From contig NZ_JACCHQ010000033.1 of NCBI RefSeq assembly GCF_016031655.1, positions 1 through 64,000 on the forward strand: a DNA stretch of 64,000 nt, written 5' to 3'. The notes beneath the pieces were generated by a model, which saw nothing but the letters and a program-made list of their open reading frames with translations, did not search any database and had not been told where the DNA came from. Below, one piece after another: positions 7,557-18,904 of the stretch. Position numbers and translations under genes: made by a program. The DNA is from Bradyrhizobium glycinis. GTDB taxonomy: Bacteria; Pseudomonadota; Alphaproteobacteria; Rhizobiales; Xanthobacteraceae. Position 1 is the first letter of the stretch; every line of letters starts with the position of its first letter.

Positions 7557-8753
7557 TCAGTCGTTCGATTCGGTCTGGACCGTCAGCAGGAAGGAATAGA
7601 TGCTGTTGAACTGGTCCTCGGTATAGACCTCCTTCCAAGCCGGCATGCCCTTGTTCGGCCGCCCCTCGTGCACGGTGGTCCAGTACTTCTCGCGCATCTC
7701 GTCGCCGTAGCGGTGACGCAGCAGCCGCAGATCGATCTTGCGCTCGCTCTGGATCGCATCGGGACCGTGGCAGTGCGCACAGGTTCCGTTGAAGATCTCC
7801 TTGCCCGCGCCGACGGCCTCGGTGCCCGGCGCAACCGCATCGCCCTTGATCTCGGTCGCCACGACATTGGCGACCTGCGCGACGCCGGCTCCGCTTCCCG
7901 TGCCCGTCGTCACCGGCGCTGGCGTCGGCGCCGCGCCGAAGCGAACGGGCGCGCCGGTCGGCAAACCGTATTTCACGGCGAGCTCGCCGATCTTGCCTTG
8001 AAGCTGCGGCAACACGGCATTGACGCGGTCGCGCAACTCGGTCGAGGTCTTGGCAAAGCCGATGGCAGCATCCCATGACAGGCCTTCGCCCTCGGTGAGC
8101 TCGATCTGGTAGCGGCCGTCGTAGCTAGTCTTGTTCAGCCAGCCGGCGACCGGTCCCCAGATGAAGGCGACGTCGGCCCTGCCCTGGTCGAGCGCCTGCA
8201 TGCCTTCCTCGGGCGACAGCACCGTCACCTTCTGGATGTCGTCGCGGCTCGCGAGCAGGTTTTGCGGCGTGCTGGCGAATTGCACGGCGACGCGCTTGCC
8301 CTTGAGGCCGTCGATGCCGCCGACCGCCGCGCCCTTCGTAGATTCCTTGGCGGCCACGAGGGCATAGCCCTCCTTCGCGAAGGTGTCGGAGAAGATCACG
8401 GCCGGACCCATGAAATCCTCGGACCGCGGCAGCCCGATCATGGCGTCGCATTGCTTGCCGAGCAGCGTGACGCGCACGGTGCGCTTGCCGAAATAGGATT
8501 TGTACCAGTCATAGGCGATCGGCCGGCCGAGCGCCTGCGCCAGTGCTTGTCCGATCTCGACGTAGAAGCCCGGCTTCGACGAACTGTCGCTCGAGAATGG
8601 CAGGTTGGTCGGATCGGCGCAGAGACGGAACGGCTGCGCCGCCTCGGCCTGCAGCGGCGAGGCCGGAACGATCAGCGCTGCGGCGGCACATGCGAGCAGA
8701 GCTGCGATAGCGCGATGTCGGTTCGCACCGGTGGCGGAATGATTCGGACACAT
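7557..8753 (-). CDS. Periplasmic binding protein fused to cytochrome c (XoxJ/MxaJ-XoxG-like)
   Basis: 398 residues from ATG 8753, with GGGAG and CGAGG upstream. A signal peptide ends near PLQAEA. Residues about 40-275 form a family-3 solute-binding domain (FRLCADPTNLPFSS..GFYVEIGQALAQALG, VAVQFASTPQN, QGRADVAFIWGP), the fold of MxaJ and XoxJ that accompany PQQ methanol dehydrogenases. After a Pro/Thr/Gly-rich linker, a monohaem cytochrome c domain has the CAHCH haem motif and a downstream Met (GMPAW). Usually these two roles are separate genes. It lies 141 bases after the PQQ dehydrogenase gene on the same strand, so it probably accepts its electrons in the periplasm. Confidence 0.9.
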   Translation of the reverse strand: MCPNHSATGANRHRAIAALLACAAAALIVPASPLQAEAAQPFRLCADPTNLPFSSDSSSKPGFYVEIGQALAQALGRPIAYDWYKSYFGKRTVRVTLLGKQCDAMIGLPRSEDFMGPAVIFSDTFAKEGYALVAAKESTKGAAVGGIDGLKGKRVAVQFASTPQNLLASRDDIQKVTVLSPEEGMQALDQGRADVAFIWGPVAGWLNKTSYDGRYQIELTEGEGLSWDAAIGFAKTSTELRDRVNAVLPQLQGKIGELAVKYGLPTGAPVRFGAAPTPAPVTTGTGSGAGVAQVANVVATEIKGDAVAPGTEAVGAGKEIFNGTCAHCHGPDAIQSERKIDLRLLRHRYGDEMREKYWTTVHEGRPNKGMPAWKEVYTEDQFNSIYSFLLTVQTESND

Positions 8754-8852
8754 CCTCGTCTCCCTTGCGTTGGTTTGTTGCGCCGGAGCTTGTTGAGCCA
8801 GGCGCGGCGGCACAAGGCACCGCCCGATGCCGCAGCTAAACTTTGGAGAAAG

Positions 8853-8889
8853 CGCGCGCGTATCCCGTCACCTCGAGGATACGCGCGCG
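8853..8889 (-). terminator. Stem-loop after the alcohol dehydrogenase gene
   Basis: A perfect 13-base inverted repeat (CGCGCGCGTATCC at 8853-8865, complement at 8877-8889) with an 11-base loop, starting five bases beyond the dehydrogenase stop codon. On the minus strand it is followed by CTTTCTCC, a weak U tract. It may be a terminator or a 3' stabiliser that sets a dehydrogenase:cytochrome expression ratio. Confidence 0.6.
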
Positions 8890-8894
8890 AGTGG

Positions 8895-10610
8895 TCACTG
8901 GACGGAGAACACGAAGAGCGAACCGCCCTCGGGGGCTGCGGCCGTCATCTTCTTTCCTACCTCGCCCAGGAACGCAGGCAGCGCAGCGGTGCGGCCGACG
9001 ACGATGGCCACATATTGCTTGCCGTCGACCTGATAGGTCACCGGGCCTGCGCCGATGCCGGAGCCGAGATTCTTGCTCCACAGCACCTTGCCGGACTTCG
9101 CATCGATGGCGCGGAAGTCGCCATGGATGTTGCCGGCAAACACGAGGCCGCCGCCGGTGGTCAGCGTGCCGCCGTTGAAGGGCAGGTCTTCCTTGATCGA
9201 CCAGACCTTCTTCTGCGCGACCGGATCCCAGGCCACGAGCTCACCGAGGAAGCCGCCGGGGCCTTCCTTGGTCGGGAATTCGGCGCCGAGATAGAACACG
9301 CCGCGCTTGTAGGCGACATCGCTGACCGACCAGTCCATGCAGACATTGTTGGACGGGATGTAGACGAGGCCAGTCTGCGGATTGAACGACATCGGCTGCC
9401 AGTTCTTGCCGCCGATCAGATTCGGGCAGATGTCCTTGGCGGGATGATTCGGCCCGGGACGCTTGTCGGGATCCTCGACCGCGCGCATCGTGGCGACGTC
9501 CCACTTCTGGGCCCAGTTGGAGAACACGTATTTCTCCGCCGACAACACCTTGCCGGTCTCACGGTTGGCGACGAAGAAGAAGCCGTTGCGGTCTGCCTTC
9601 ATCAGCGCCGGCACGGTGCTGCCGCCGATCTTGAGATCGGCGAGAACGGCTTCGTTGACGCCATCATAGTCCCAGGCGTCGGCCGGCGTGGTCTGGATGT
9701 GCCACTTGATCTTGCCGGTGTTGGGATCGAGCGCGAGCGTCGAGGCGGTGTAGAGGTTGGTCAACTTGCCGAAATTGCCGTCGCCGGTCGAACGCACCGC
9801 CGTGTTCCACGGGCCGGGATTGCTGGTGCCCCAATAGACCGTGTCGCTCTTCGGATCGTAGGAACCGACCAGCCAGGCCGCGCCGCCGCCATGCTGGAAG
9901 GAGTCGCCCTTCCAGGTGTCGCCGCCGGGCTCGTCCGGGGACGGAACGGTGTAGGTCTGCCACACCTGCTTGCCGGTGTTGATGTCGAAAGCCAGCAGCG
10001 CCCCGCGCACGCCGTATTCGCCGCCGCCGAAACCGGTGATGACCTTGTCGCGCACGACGAGCGGCGGCGAGGTGATGACCGAGCCCTGCTTGTAGTCGAC
10101 CACCTTCGCCGTCCACAGCGACTTGCCGGTCGCGGCATCGAGCGCCGTCAGCTTGCCGTCGAGGCGGCCGACGAAGAGCTTGCCGTCGGCATAGGAGACG
10201 CCGCGGTTGTTCACGTCGCAGCAGGCATATTGCAGCACGTCCTCGGGAATCTCGGGCTCCCAGGTCCATTTGCGCTGCCCCGTCGCCGCATCGAGCGCAT
10301 AGACGTATTTCGGCCCCCACGAGCTCGAAACGTACAGCGTGTTGCCGATGACGATCGGCGAGGATTCGTTCGAACGGAGCGAGGCCAGCGAGAAGGAGTA
10401 AGCGAGCGTCAGCTTGCCCGCGTTTTCGGTGTTGATCTGCTTGAGCGGGCTGAAGCGCGTGTTGCCGTAATCGTGGCCGGCAACGGCCCATTGATTCGAA
10501 TCGGATTGCGCCTTGAGCAGCGAGTCGTTGGCGCGAACGCCCGGTGTGACGGCGGCGAGCATCGCAATCATGGAGATGCCGGCCAAGAAGCCCTTCGTTC
10601 CAAAGGTCAT
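8895..10610 (-). CDS. PQQ-dependent alcohol dehydrogenase, probably lanthanide type
   Basis: 571 residues from ATG 10610, with GGAGGG six bases upstream. A signal peptide (about 1-28) is followed by an eight-bladed quinoprotein propeller with repeated W-docking motifs (ALDAATGQRKWTWEP, ALDAATGKSLWTAKV, AFDINTGKQVWQTY). The vicinal Cys130-Cys131 pair is the disulphide that lies over PQQ in this family. The catalytic region reads WDYDGVNE: Asp314 is the probable catalytic base and Asp316, two residues on, is the extra acidic ligand associated with lanthanide-binding enzymes, where calcium enzymes have Ser or Ala. The substrate is a primary alcohol; which one is unknown. It is the first gene of a minus-strand set with a cytochrome fusion and two regulators. 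Confidence 0.9.
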   Translation of the reverse strand: MTFGTKGFLAGISMIAMLAAVTPGVRANDSLLKAQSDSNQWAVAGHDYGNTRFSPLKQINTENAGKLTLAYSFSLASLRSNESSPIVIGNTLYVSSSWGPKYVYALDAATGQRKWTWEPEIPEDVLQYACCDVNNRGVSYADGKLFVGRLDGKLTALDAATGKSLWTAKVVDYKQGSVITSPPLVVRDKVITGFGGGEYGVRGALLAFDINTGKQVWQTYTVPSPDEPGGDTWKGDSFQHGGGAAWLVGSYDPKSDTVYWGTSNPGPWNTAVRSTGDGNFGKLTNLYTASTLALDPNTGKIKWHIQTTPADAWDYDGVNEAVLADLKIGGSTVPALMKADRNGFFFVANRETGKVLSAEKYVFSNWAQKWDVATMRAVEDPDKRPGPNHPAKDICPNLIGGKNWQPMSFNPQTGLVYIPSNNVCMDWSVSDVAYKRGVFYLGAEFPTKEGPGGFLGELVAWDPVAQKKVWSIKEDLPFNGGTLTTGGGLVFAGNIHGDFRAIDAKSGKVLWSKNLGSGIGAGPVTYQVDGKQYVAIVVGRTAALPAFLGEVGKKMTAAAPEGGSLFVFSVQ

Positions 10611-10859
10611 GTATTCCCTCCGCGATGTTGTTGTGCACGCCTCGTTGGGCGCCCGAGCGGCTTGCGCCCGTGATGCGCAGTTCGCCTGCGAGCCATCGTT
10701 CGAAATTACAGCATCGCCTTTTCGCGCTTAGTATAGGCGGAAGGTAGTAGTGCAAATCATTGGCGGCTTTCGCCGCTCATCTCGTTGTCCCGCCTCGCGT
10801 CCTGCCCTTATTTTGCAGCTCGAAATGCGCGCTCGAATCAAGGCGGCGGCGCGCATCAA

Positions 10860-11309
10860 TCACGATGATGGCGCTACCAGGCCGGCAAAACTCTCAAAGA
10901 AGTTCGCGGCGAGTTTTCGCGAGGTCGAGTCGATCAATCGCGAGCCGAGCTGAGCGAGCTTGCCGCCAATCTGCGCATCGGCCTCGTAGTGCAGGATGGT
11001 GACGTCGGGCGCTTCTTCCTCCAGCCTGACCTTCGCGCCGCCCTTGGCAAAGCCGGAGACGCCGCCGGCGCCTTCGCCGACGATGCGATAGCCGTTGGGC
11101 GCATCGATATCGGTCAGCGTCACCTTGCCGCTGAACGTCGCCTTGACCGGGCCGACCTTCAGCACCACGGTCGCCGTCATCTCGGTCGGCGATGCCATCT
11201 CGAGCGATTGGCAGCCGGGAATGCAGCGCCTGAGAATATCGGGATCGTTGAGCGCAGCCCACACCGTTTCCTTCGACGCTGGGATCCGCTGGCTGTCGTT
11301 CATCTGCAT
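10860..11309 (-). CDS. coxG: CoxG-like SRPBCC protein (CO dehydrogenase subunit G family)
   Basis: 149 residues from ATG 11309 (ATG 11303 and GTG 11318 are alternatives). The SRPBCC/START-like fold is recognisable: RIPASKETVWAALNDPDILRRCIPGC at the N-terminus and YEADAQIGGKLAQLGSRLID near the C-terminus. CoxG proteins are thought to help membrane association or maturation of the molybdenum hydroxylase. The gene is divergent from coxSLM across a gap of about 540 bases, which supports the assignment. No membrane-anchoring tail is evident; the protein ends shortly after the SRPBCC domain, shorter than longer CoxG forms. Confidence 0.87.
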   Translation of the reverse strand: MQMNDSQRIPASKETVWAALNDPDILRRCIPGCQSLEMASPTEMTATVVLKVGPVKATFSGKVTLTDIDAPNGYRIVGEGAGGVSGFAKGGAKVRLEEEAPDVTILHYEADAQIGGKLAQLGSRLIDSTSRKLAANFFESFAGLVAPSS

Positions 11310-11848
11310 CGCTTCCACCCTTGTTGCCGTTTTGCTTGTACGGCTCGACTAGGAGGACGGGCGGCTGCGTTCAATCGCCAGGAAGTACTAGGCGGCCGCC
11401 CGCCGGCCTCGCCCCACGCATGGGTTCGCTGCATTGCCGTAAGCAAAATCAAAGGCTTAAGTCGTCTCGTCCTACTACCAAGATCGCGATTACAAAGGCG
11501 GGAGCGCATGCTCCAATTCGCGCAACGAGCAGGACATTCGAGGGAGGAACGACGCACGACCGGGCTGAGCCCGGGGCAAACGGCAAGGGTGATCACCGCA
11601 CGCACGACCAGGTCACGCGCCTGATATCGTGGCAGCCGAGCACGCCATCGCAGCGGCGACTTCCGCGTGTCTCCCGCAATGTCGCAGCACGTGATGGCGG
11701 CGGCACGAGGCATCGTGGCCGAATCGCACATCTGCGACCGTCACACGATGACCCTTCCATGACCGCGGCCAGCAAAAACCCAGTTGCAAAGTTTCGTTCG
11801 CGCTGTCTCTAATTAGAACCAATCAAAATCACTTTGGGAGGACTTCAC
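11310..11848. other. Long intergenic region between coxG and coxS
   Basis: About 540 bases without a convincing gene. It must hold both divergent promoters. A small hairpin (CCGGGC-TGA-GCCCGG near 11561-11575) and an AT-rich stretch before coxS (about 11811-11835) are the only visible landmarks. Open frames here lack domains and ribosome-binding sites. Confidence 0.5.
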
Positions 11849-12334
<486 letters not shown>

Positions 12335-12417
12335 GCGGCGCGCCTCGAAAGAAATTCACCGCTTGCTGCTTTCGAAGGAAAGCGCAGTCATAAAATTTCC
12401 GGTCGGGAGGACCAGAC

Positions 12418-14760
<2,343 letters not shown>

Positions 14761-14775
14761 AGAGGAGCATCGAAG

Positions 14776-15576
14776 ATGTACCAGACCACCTATCATCGCG
14801 CCTCCTCGGTCGACGAAGCCGCCAGCCTGTTCGCCAAAGGCAGCGAGTCGAAGTTCCTCGCCGGCGGCCAGACGCTGCTGCCGGTCATGAAGCAGCGCCT
14901 CGCAGGTCCATCCGACGTCATCGACCTCGGCAGGATCAAGGAGCTGCAGGGCGTCGAGCTGTCGGGCGACACGCTGACCATCAAGGCCGCGACGGCCTAT
15001 TACGACATCATGACGAATGCCGACGTGAAGCAGGCGATTCCTGCAATCGCCTATCTCACCTCAGTTCTCGGCGATCCCGCCGTGCGCTACCGCGGCACCA
15101 TCGGCGGCTCGATCGCCAACAACGATCCAGCCGCGGATTTCCCGGCGGCGCTGCTCGCGCTCGGCGCGACCGTGAAGACCAACAAGCGGTCGATTGCGGC
15201 GGATGATTTCTTCCAGGGCCTGTTCACGACGGCGCTCGAAGACGGCGAGATCATCACCGCCGTGTCATTCCCCGTGCCGGCGAAGGCAGGCTACGAGAAG
15301 ATGCGGCATCCGGCCTCGCGCTTCGCGCTGACCGGCGTGTTCGTGGCGCAGACAAAGTCGGGCGACGTTCGCGTTGCCGCCACCGGCGCCTCGCAAACCG
15401 GCGTGATGCGGGTGCCGGCGATCGAAGCCGCGCTGAAGGCGAACTGGTCGCCATCGGCGATCGACAGCGTGACGATTTCGGCAAACGGATTGCTGGCCGA
15501 CATCCACGGCACGGCGGAATATCGCGCCAATCTGATCAAGGTGATGGCACAACGCGCGGTCGCTGCTGCTCGCTGA
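14776..15576 (+). CDS. coxM: Molybdenum hydroxylase FAD-binding medium subunit
   Basis: 266 residues from ATG 14776 behind AGAGGAG, 15 bases after coxL. The two FAD-binding motifs of the family are present: FLAGGQTLLPVMK (about 34-46) and RGTIGGSIANNDPAADFPAAL (about 112-131). The C-terminal CO dehydrogenase flavoprotein domain follows. It transfers electrons from the small subunit to a quinone or other acceptor. It ends the cox transcription unit: a strong terminator follows 35 bases after the stop codon. Confidence 0.93.
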   Translation: MYQTTYHRASSVDEAASLFAKGSESKFLAGGQTLLPVMKQRLAGPSDVIDLGRIKELQGVELSGDTLTIKAATAYYDIMTNADVKQAIPAIAYLTSVLGDPAVRYRGTIGGSIANNDPAADFPAALLALGATVKTNKRSIAADDFFQGLFTTALEDGEIITAVSFPVPAKAGYEKMRHPASRFALTGVFVAQTKSGDVRVAATGASQTGVMRVPAIEAALKANWSPSAIDSVTISANGLLADIHGTAEYRANLIKVMAQRAVAAAR

Positions 15577-15611
15577 CAGTTCGGCTTAGCGTCTCCACGC
15601 AAATTTTCCGC

Positions 15612-15643
15612 GGCGCGCACTTCGGTGTGCGCCGTTTTATTTT
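15612..15643 (+). terminator. Rho-independent terminator of coxSLM
   Basis: A nine-base-pair stem (GGCGCGCAC with GTGTGCGCC, one G-U pair) closed by a TTCG tetraloop at 15621-15624 and followed by GTTTTATTTT. This is the clearest intrinsic terminator in the window and separates cox from the racemase gene. Confidence 0.88.
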
Positions 15644-15785
15644 GGCCGTGCGGCATGAAAACCGCTTGCCTCGCTGGCGTGAAGGCGAGAAAAGTTAATC
15701 GGCCGATTAACTCGCTCAACAGAAGAAGCGTCAGAGGCGATTGCCGCATCAGGCGCATGCGCCCGCGACCCGAGGAAACAACAAC

Positions 15786-16895
15786 GTGCTCGACAAACCA
15801 GCTCCCACCTCGACCGTCCGCACCTCCGGCCCGCTCTCGGGCTTCCGCATCGTCGAATTCGCCGGCATCGGGCCCGGTCCGTTCGCCTGCATGATGCTGG
15901 CCGACATGGGCGCCGATGTCGTCACGCTCGACCGCGTCGGCGCGAAGAAGAGCATGACGTCGGTGGCGGGGCGCGGCCGCAAGGTGATCGAGCTCGACCT
16001 CAAGGACAAGGCGGCGATCGCGCAAGTGCTGGATCTGCTCGGGAGCGCGGACGCGCTGGTCGAGGGTTTTCGCCCCGGCGTGATGGAGCGGCTCGGGCTC
16101 GGGCCGGACGTTGTGCTCGCGCGCAATCCGAAGCTGGTCTATGGCCGCATGACCGGCTGGGGCCAGGAAGGCCCGCTCGCCAATGCGGCCGGCCACGACA
16201 TCAACTACATCTCCATCACCGGCGCGCTCGCCGCGATCGGCACGGAGGAAGCGCCGGTGCCGCCGCTCAACCTGGTCGGCGATTTCGGCGGCGGTGCGCT
16301 CTATCTCGTCGTCGGCGTGCTCGCCGCGCTCTTGGAAGCGCAGAAATCGCGCATGGGCCAGGTGGTGGACGCGGCGATGTGCGACGGCGCGGCCTCGCTG
16401 ATGTCGTTCTTCTTCGACATGACCACGATGGGACGCTGGACCGAAGGGCGCAACCAGAACTTCCTCGACGGCGGCGCGCATTTCTACGGCGTCTACGAAT
16501 GCGCCTGCGGGCACTTCGTCTCGATCGGCTCGATCGAGCCGCAATTCTACGCGCTGCTGCGCGAGCATGCGGGCCTAACGGATGCGGATTTCGACGCGCA
16601 GATGGACCGCAAGGCCTGGCCGGCGCTGAAGGAGAAGCTCCGGTCCGTGTTCAAGAGCAAGACGCGCGAGGACTGGTGCAAGATCATGGAAGGCACCGAC
16701 ATCTGCTTCGCGCCGGTGCTGACCATGTCGGAGGCGACGAAGCATCCGCACATGGTCGCCCGCAACGTCTTCATCGAGCGCCACGGCGTGAAGCAGCCGG
16801 CACCTGCGCCGCGATTCTCGCGCACGCCATCGGCCGCGCGCGAGCCGGAGGCGGCGGAGATCGCTGCGGTGATGAAGGCCTGGGCGGGGCGCTAG
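15786..16895 (+). CDS. CaiB/BaiF family protein, alpha-methylacyl-CoA racemase-like
   Basis: 369 residues from GTG 15786; an upstream ATG at 15741 gives a longer, unconserved-looking start. Class III CoA-transferase fold: GPLSGFRIVEFAGIGPGPFACMMLADMGADV opens the domain in the usual way. The segments GHDINYISITGALAAIG and NLVGDFGGGALYLVVG carry the His and Asp that act as the acid/base pair in alpha-methylacyl-CoA racemase, so racemase activity is more likely than CoA transfer. It follows the cox terminator and probably has its own promoter. The substrate is unknown; branched-chain acyl-CoA is typical of the family. Confidence 0.87.
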   Translation: MLDKPAPTSTVRTSGPLSGFRIVEFAGIGPGPFACMMLADMGADVVTLDRVGAKKSMTSVAGRGRKVIELDLKDKAAIAQVLDLLGSADALVEGFRPGVMERLGLGPDVVLARNPKLVYGRMTGWGQEGPLANAAGHDINYISITGALAAIGTEEAPVPPLNLVGDFGGGALYLVVGVLAALLEAQKSRMGQVVDAAMCDGAASLMSFFFDMTTMGRWTEGRNQNFLDGGAHFYGVYECACGHFVSIGSIEPQFYALLREHAGLTDADFDAQMDRKAWPALKEKLRSVFKSKTREDWCKIMEGTDICFAPVLTMSEATKHPHMVARNVFIERHGVKQPAPAPRFSRTPSAAREPEAAEIAAVMKAWAGR

Positions 16896-16922
16896 ACTCT
16901 CTCTGTCGCGTCAAACTCCGCC

Positions 16923-17071
16923 GTCGTCCCGGACAAGCGAGCGTAGCGAGCGCTGGTCAGGGACCCATAACCACAGGGAGTGGTTTGGCGAAGACCCGGA
17001 GTTGTCAGCTCGCACTGCCCCACATCCTGTGGTTATGGGTCCCGGATCTACGCGCGCTTGTCCGGGACGAC
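16923..17071. repeat. Nested palindromic repeat, family A copy 1
   Basis: A 149-base element bounded by a perfect 17-base inverted repeat (GTCGTCCCGGACAAGCG at 16923-16939, complement at 17055-17071). Inside is a perfect 18-base inverted repeat (16960-16977 with 17026-17043). A second copy starts at 63825. It lies between convergent genes. Confidence 0.88.
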
Positions 17072-17110
17072 AGCTTTGGATGACGCGCGAGCGGGCTATC
17101 GCGCGGCAGC

Positions 17111-18229
17111 CTACGCCGCGTTCCCCACCTTCAATACCCCGCGCCGGATCTGGTCCTCCTCGATCGATTCGAACAGGGCCTTGAAATTACCCTCGCCGAA
17201 TCCATCATCGCCCTTGCGCTGGATGAACTCGAAGAAGATCGGGCCGATCGCGTTGGCCGAGAAGATCTGCAGCAGCACCTTGGTCTGGCCGCCATCGACC
17301 ACGCCCTCGCCGTCGATCAGGATGCCGTTCTTCTTGAGCCGCGCGACGTCTTCGCCATGCTTGGGCAGGCGCGCGTCGATCTTCTCGAAATAGGTGTCGG
17401 GCGGCGACGGCATGAACGGCAGGCCGGCCTTGCGCAGGCCTTCGATGGTGCGGTAGATGTCGCGGCAGCCGCAGGCGATGTGCTGGATGCCCTCGCCGCG
17501 ATAGGTCTGCAGATATTCCTCGATCTGGCCGGAATCGCCGGCGTCCTCGTTGATCGGAATGCGGATCTTGCCATCGGGGCTGGTCAGCGCCCGCGAGAAC
17601 AGGCCGGAGGCGCGGCCCTCGATGTCGAAGAAGCGGATCTGGCGGAAGTTGAACAGCTTCTCATAGAAGCCGGCCCAGACATTCATGCGTCCGCGATGGA
17701 CGTTGTGGGTGAGATGGTCGAGATAGAACAGGCCGGCGCCAACGGGTTTGGGATCGCGCTCCCCTAACCATTCGAACTCGGCGTCATAGGCCGAGCCCTT
17801 GGCACCGTAGCGATCGACCAGATACAGCAGGCTGCCGCCGATGCCCTTGATCGCGGGCACGTCAAGCGTCTTCTGCGCGGAGGATACGTCGGCCGGCTCG
17901 GCGCCGAGGGCGATCGCGCGGTCATAGGCCGCCTTGGCATCGACGACGCGGAACGCCATCGACGGCGCACAGGGGCCGTGCGCGGCGACGAAATCGGTGC
18001 CGTGGGTGCCCGGCTCCTCGTTGACGAGATAGTTGATGTCGCCCTGGCGATAGACCGTGATCTTCTTGGTCCTGTGGCGCGCGGCGGGCGCATAGCCCAT
18101 CAGCTTGAACAGCGCGTGCAGCTCTTCCGGACGGGGATGGGCGTATTCGACGAACTCGAAGCCGTCGGTGCCCATCGGGTTGTCGGCACTGATCGTGGCA
18201 GGCGGTGCATCGTGCGGAAACGGACCCAT
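17111..18229 (-). CDS. hppD: 4-hydroxyphenylpyruvate dioxygenase
   Basis: 372 residues from ATG 18229 with GGGAG upstream, a normal length for the family. It converts 4-hydroxyphenylpyruvate, the transamination product of tyrosine, to homogentisate. The iron ligands of the two-histidine-one-carboxylate triad are visible as the His in LDHLTHNVHRG, the His in EGIQHIACGCRD and the Glu in IGPIFFEFIQRKG. The gene diverges from an Lrp-type regulator with a palindrome between them and is separated from hmgA and fahA by about 1.1 kb. It supplies the substrate of HmgA encoded nearby. Confidence 0.97.
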   Translation of the reverse strand: MGPFPHDAPPATISADNPMGTDGFEFVEYAHPRPEELHALFKLMGYAPAARHRTKKITVYRQGDINYLVNEEPGTHGTDFVAAHGPCAPSMAFRVVDAKAAYDRAIALGAEPADVSSAQKTLDVPAIKGIGGSLLYLVDRYGAKGSAYDAEFEWLGERDPKPVGAGLFYLDHLTHNVHRGRMNVWAGFYEKLFNFRQIRFFDIEGRASGLFSRALTSPDGKIRIPINEDAGDSGQIEEYLQTYRGEGIQHIACGCRDIYRTIEGLRKAGLPFMPSPPDTYFEKIDARLPKHGEDVARLKKNGILIDGEGVVDGGQTKVLLQIFSANAIGPIFFEFIQRKGDDGFGEGNFKALFESIEEDQIRRGVLKVGNAA

Positions 18230-18316
18230 GGTGTTCTCCCAAATGGCTGCTGGCAGGAACTATCCTTCATGGGACGCGCAAGGAGCGTGCAAACGGGACG
18301 TCGATTGGTTAATGTA

Positions 18317-18331
18317 TGCACGATCCGTGCA
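18317..18331. promoter_or_regulatory. Lrp-type operator candidate
   Basis: TGCACGATCCGTGCA is a perfect palindrome (6 + 3 + 6 bases) in the gap between hppD and the Lrp/AsnC gene. Fifteen bases with dyad symmetry is the usual size of an Lrp/AsnC site. It is likely the binding site of the adjacent regulator. Confidence 0.6.
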
Positions 18332-18350
18332 CCGAATGGGCCAAACACGC

Positions 18351-18830
18351 ATGATCTCCGTGGATGCCTTCGACCTCAAGATCCTCAGTGCGCTGCAGGA
18401 CGACGGCCGCCTTACCAACCAGGAGCTGGCCGACCTTGCGGGCCTGTCGGCCTCGCAATGCTCACGGCGGCGAATGCGGCTGGAGGAGGAGAAGGTGATC
18501 GCGGGCTATCACGCCGACCTCTCCAGCGAGGCGCTCGGCTTCGGCGTGATCGCCTTCATCCAGGTGGGACTGGCGACACACTCGCCGGACAACTCGAAAC
18601 GCTTCCGTGCGCTGGTGAACCGGATCGACGAGATCCAGGAGGCGTATTCGCTGACGGGCGACGCCGATTATGTCCTCAAGGCCGTGCTGCGCGACCTCAA
18701 GGGCCTGTCCGACCTCGTCAACGACGTCCTGATGCCGCACCAGAGCGTGGCGCATGTGCGCTCCTCGATCGTGCTGGACCGGCTGAAGGAGAGCTCGAAG
18801 CTGCCGCTCAAGGAGATCAATCCCGGCTGA
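18351..18830 (+). CDS. Lrp/AsnC-family transcriptional regulator
   Basis: About 159 residues from ATG 18351; in-frame ATGs at 18336 and 18312 are alternatives, the latter overlapping the palindrome. The N-terminal helix-turn-helix reads VDAFDLKILSALQDDGRLTNQELADLAGLSASQCSRRRMRLEEEKVI in outline, and the C-terminal RAM ligand-sensing domain includes EAYSLTGDADYVLKAVLRDLKGL. Divergent to hppD, it probably senses an aromatic amino acid or its keto acid and controls tyrosine breakdown. This role is inferred from position. Confidence 0.9.
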   Translation: MISVDAFDLKILSALQDDGRLTNQELADLAGLSASQCSRRRMRLEEEKVIAGYHADLSSEALGFGVIAFIQVGLATHSPDNSKRFRALVNRIDEIQEAYSLTGDADYVLKAVLRDLKGLSDLVNDVLMPHQSVAHVRSSIVLDRLKESSKLPLKEINPG

Positions 18831-18904
18831 AATCGAGGGAACTATGGCATTCGCGCTGGCTGCACGATCTGCGATGATCGCAGCTCTAGTTGCGGAGATT
18901 CAAC

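Noticed and set aside
11321..11812. Open frame of 163 codons between coxG and coxS
   Set aside because: No domain, poor ribosome site and Arg/Thr/Ser-rich low-complexity composition; likely non-coding promoter region.
16923..17071. Family A element as an insertion sequence or integron cassette
   Set aside because: No transposase, no target duplication evident, and nested inverted repeats fit a small non-coding palindromic element.
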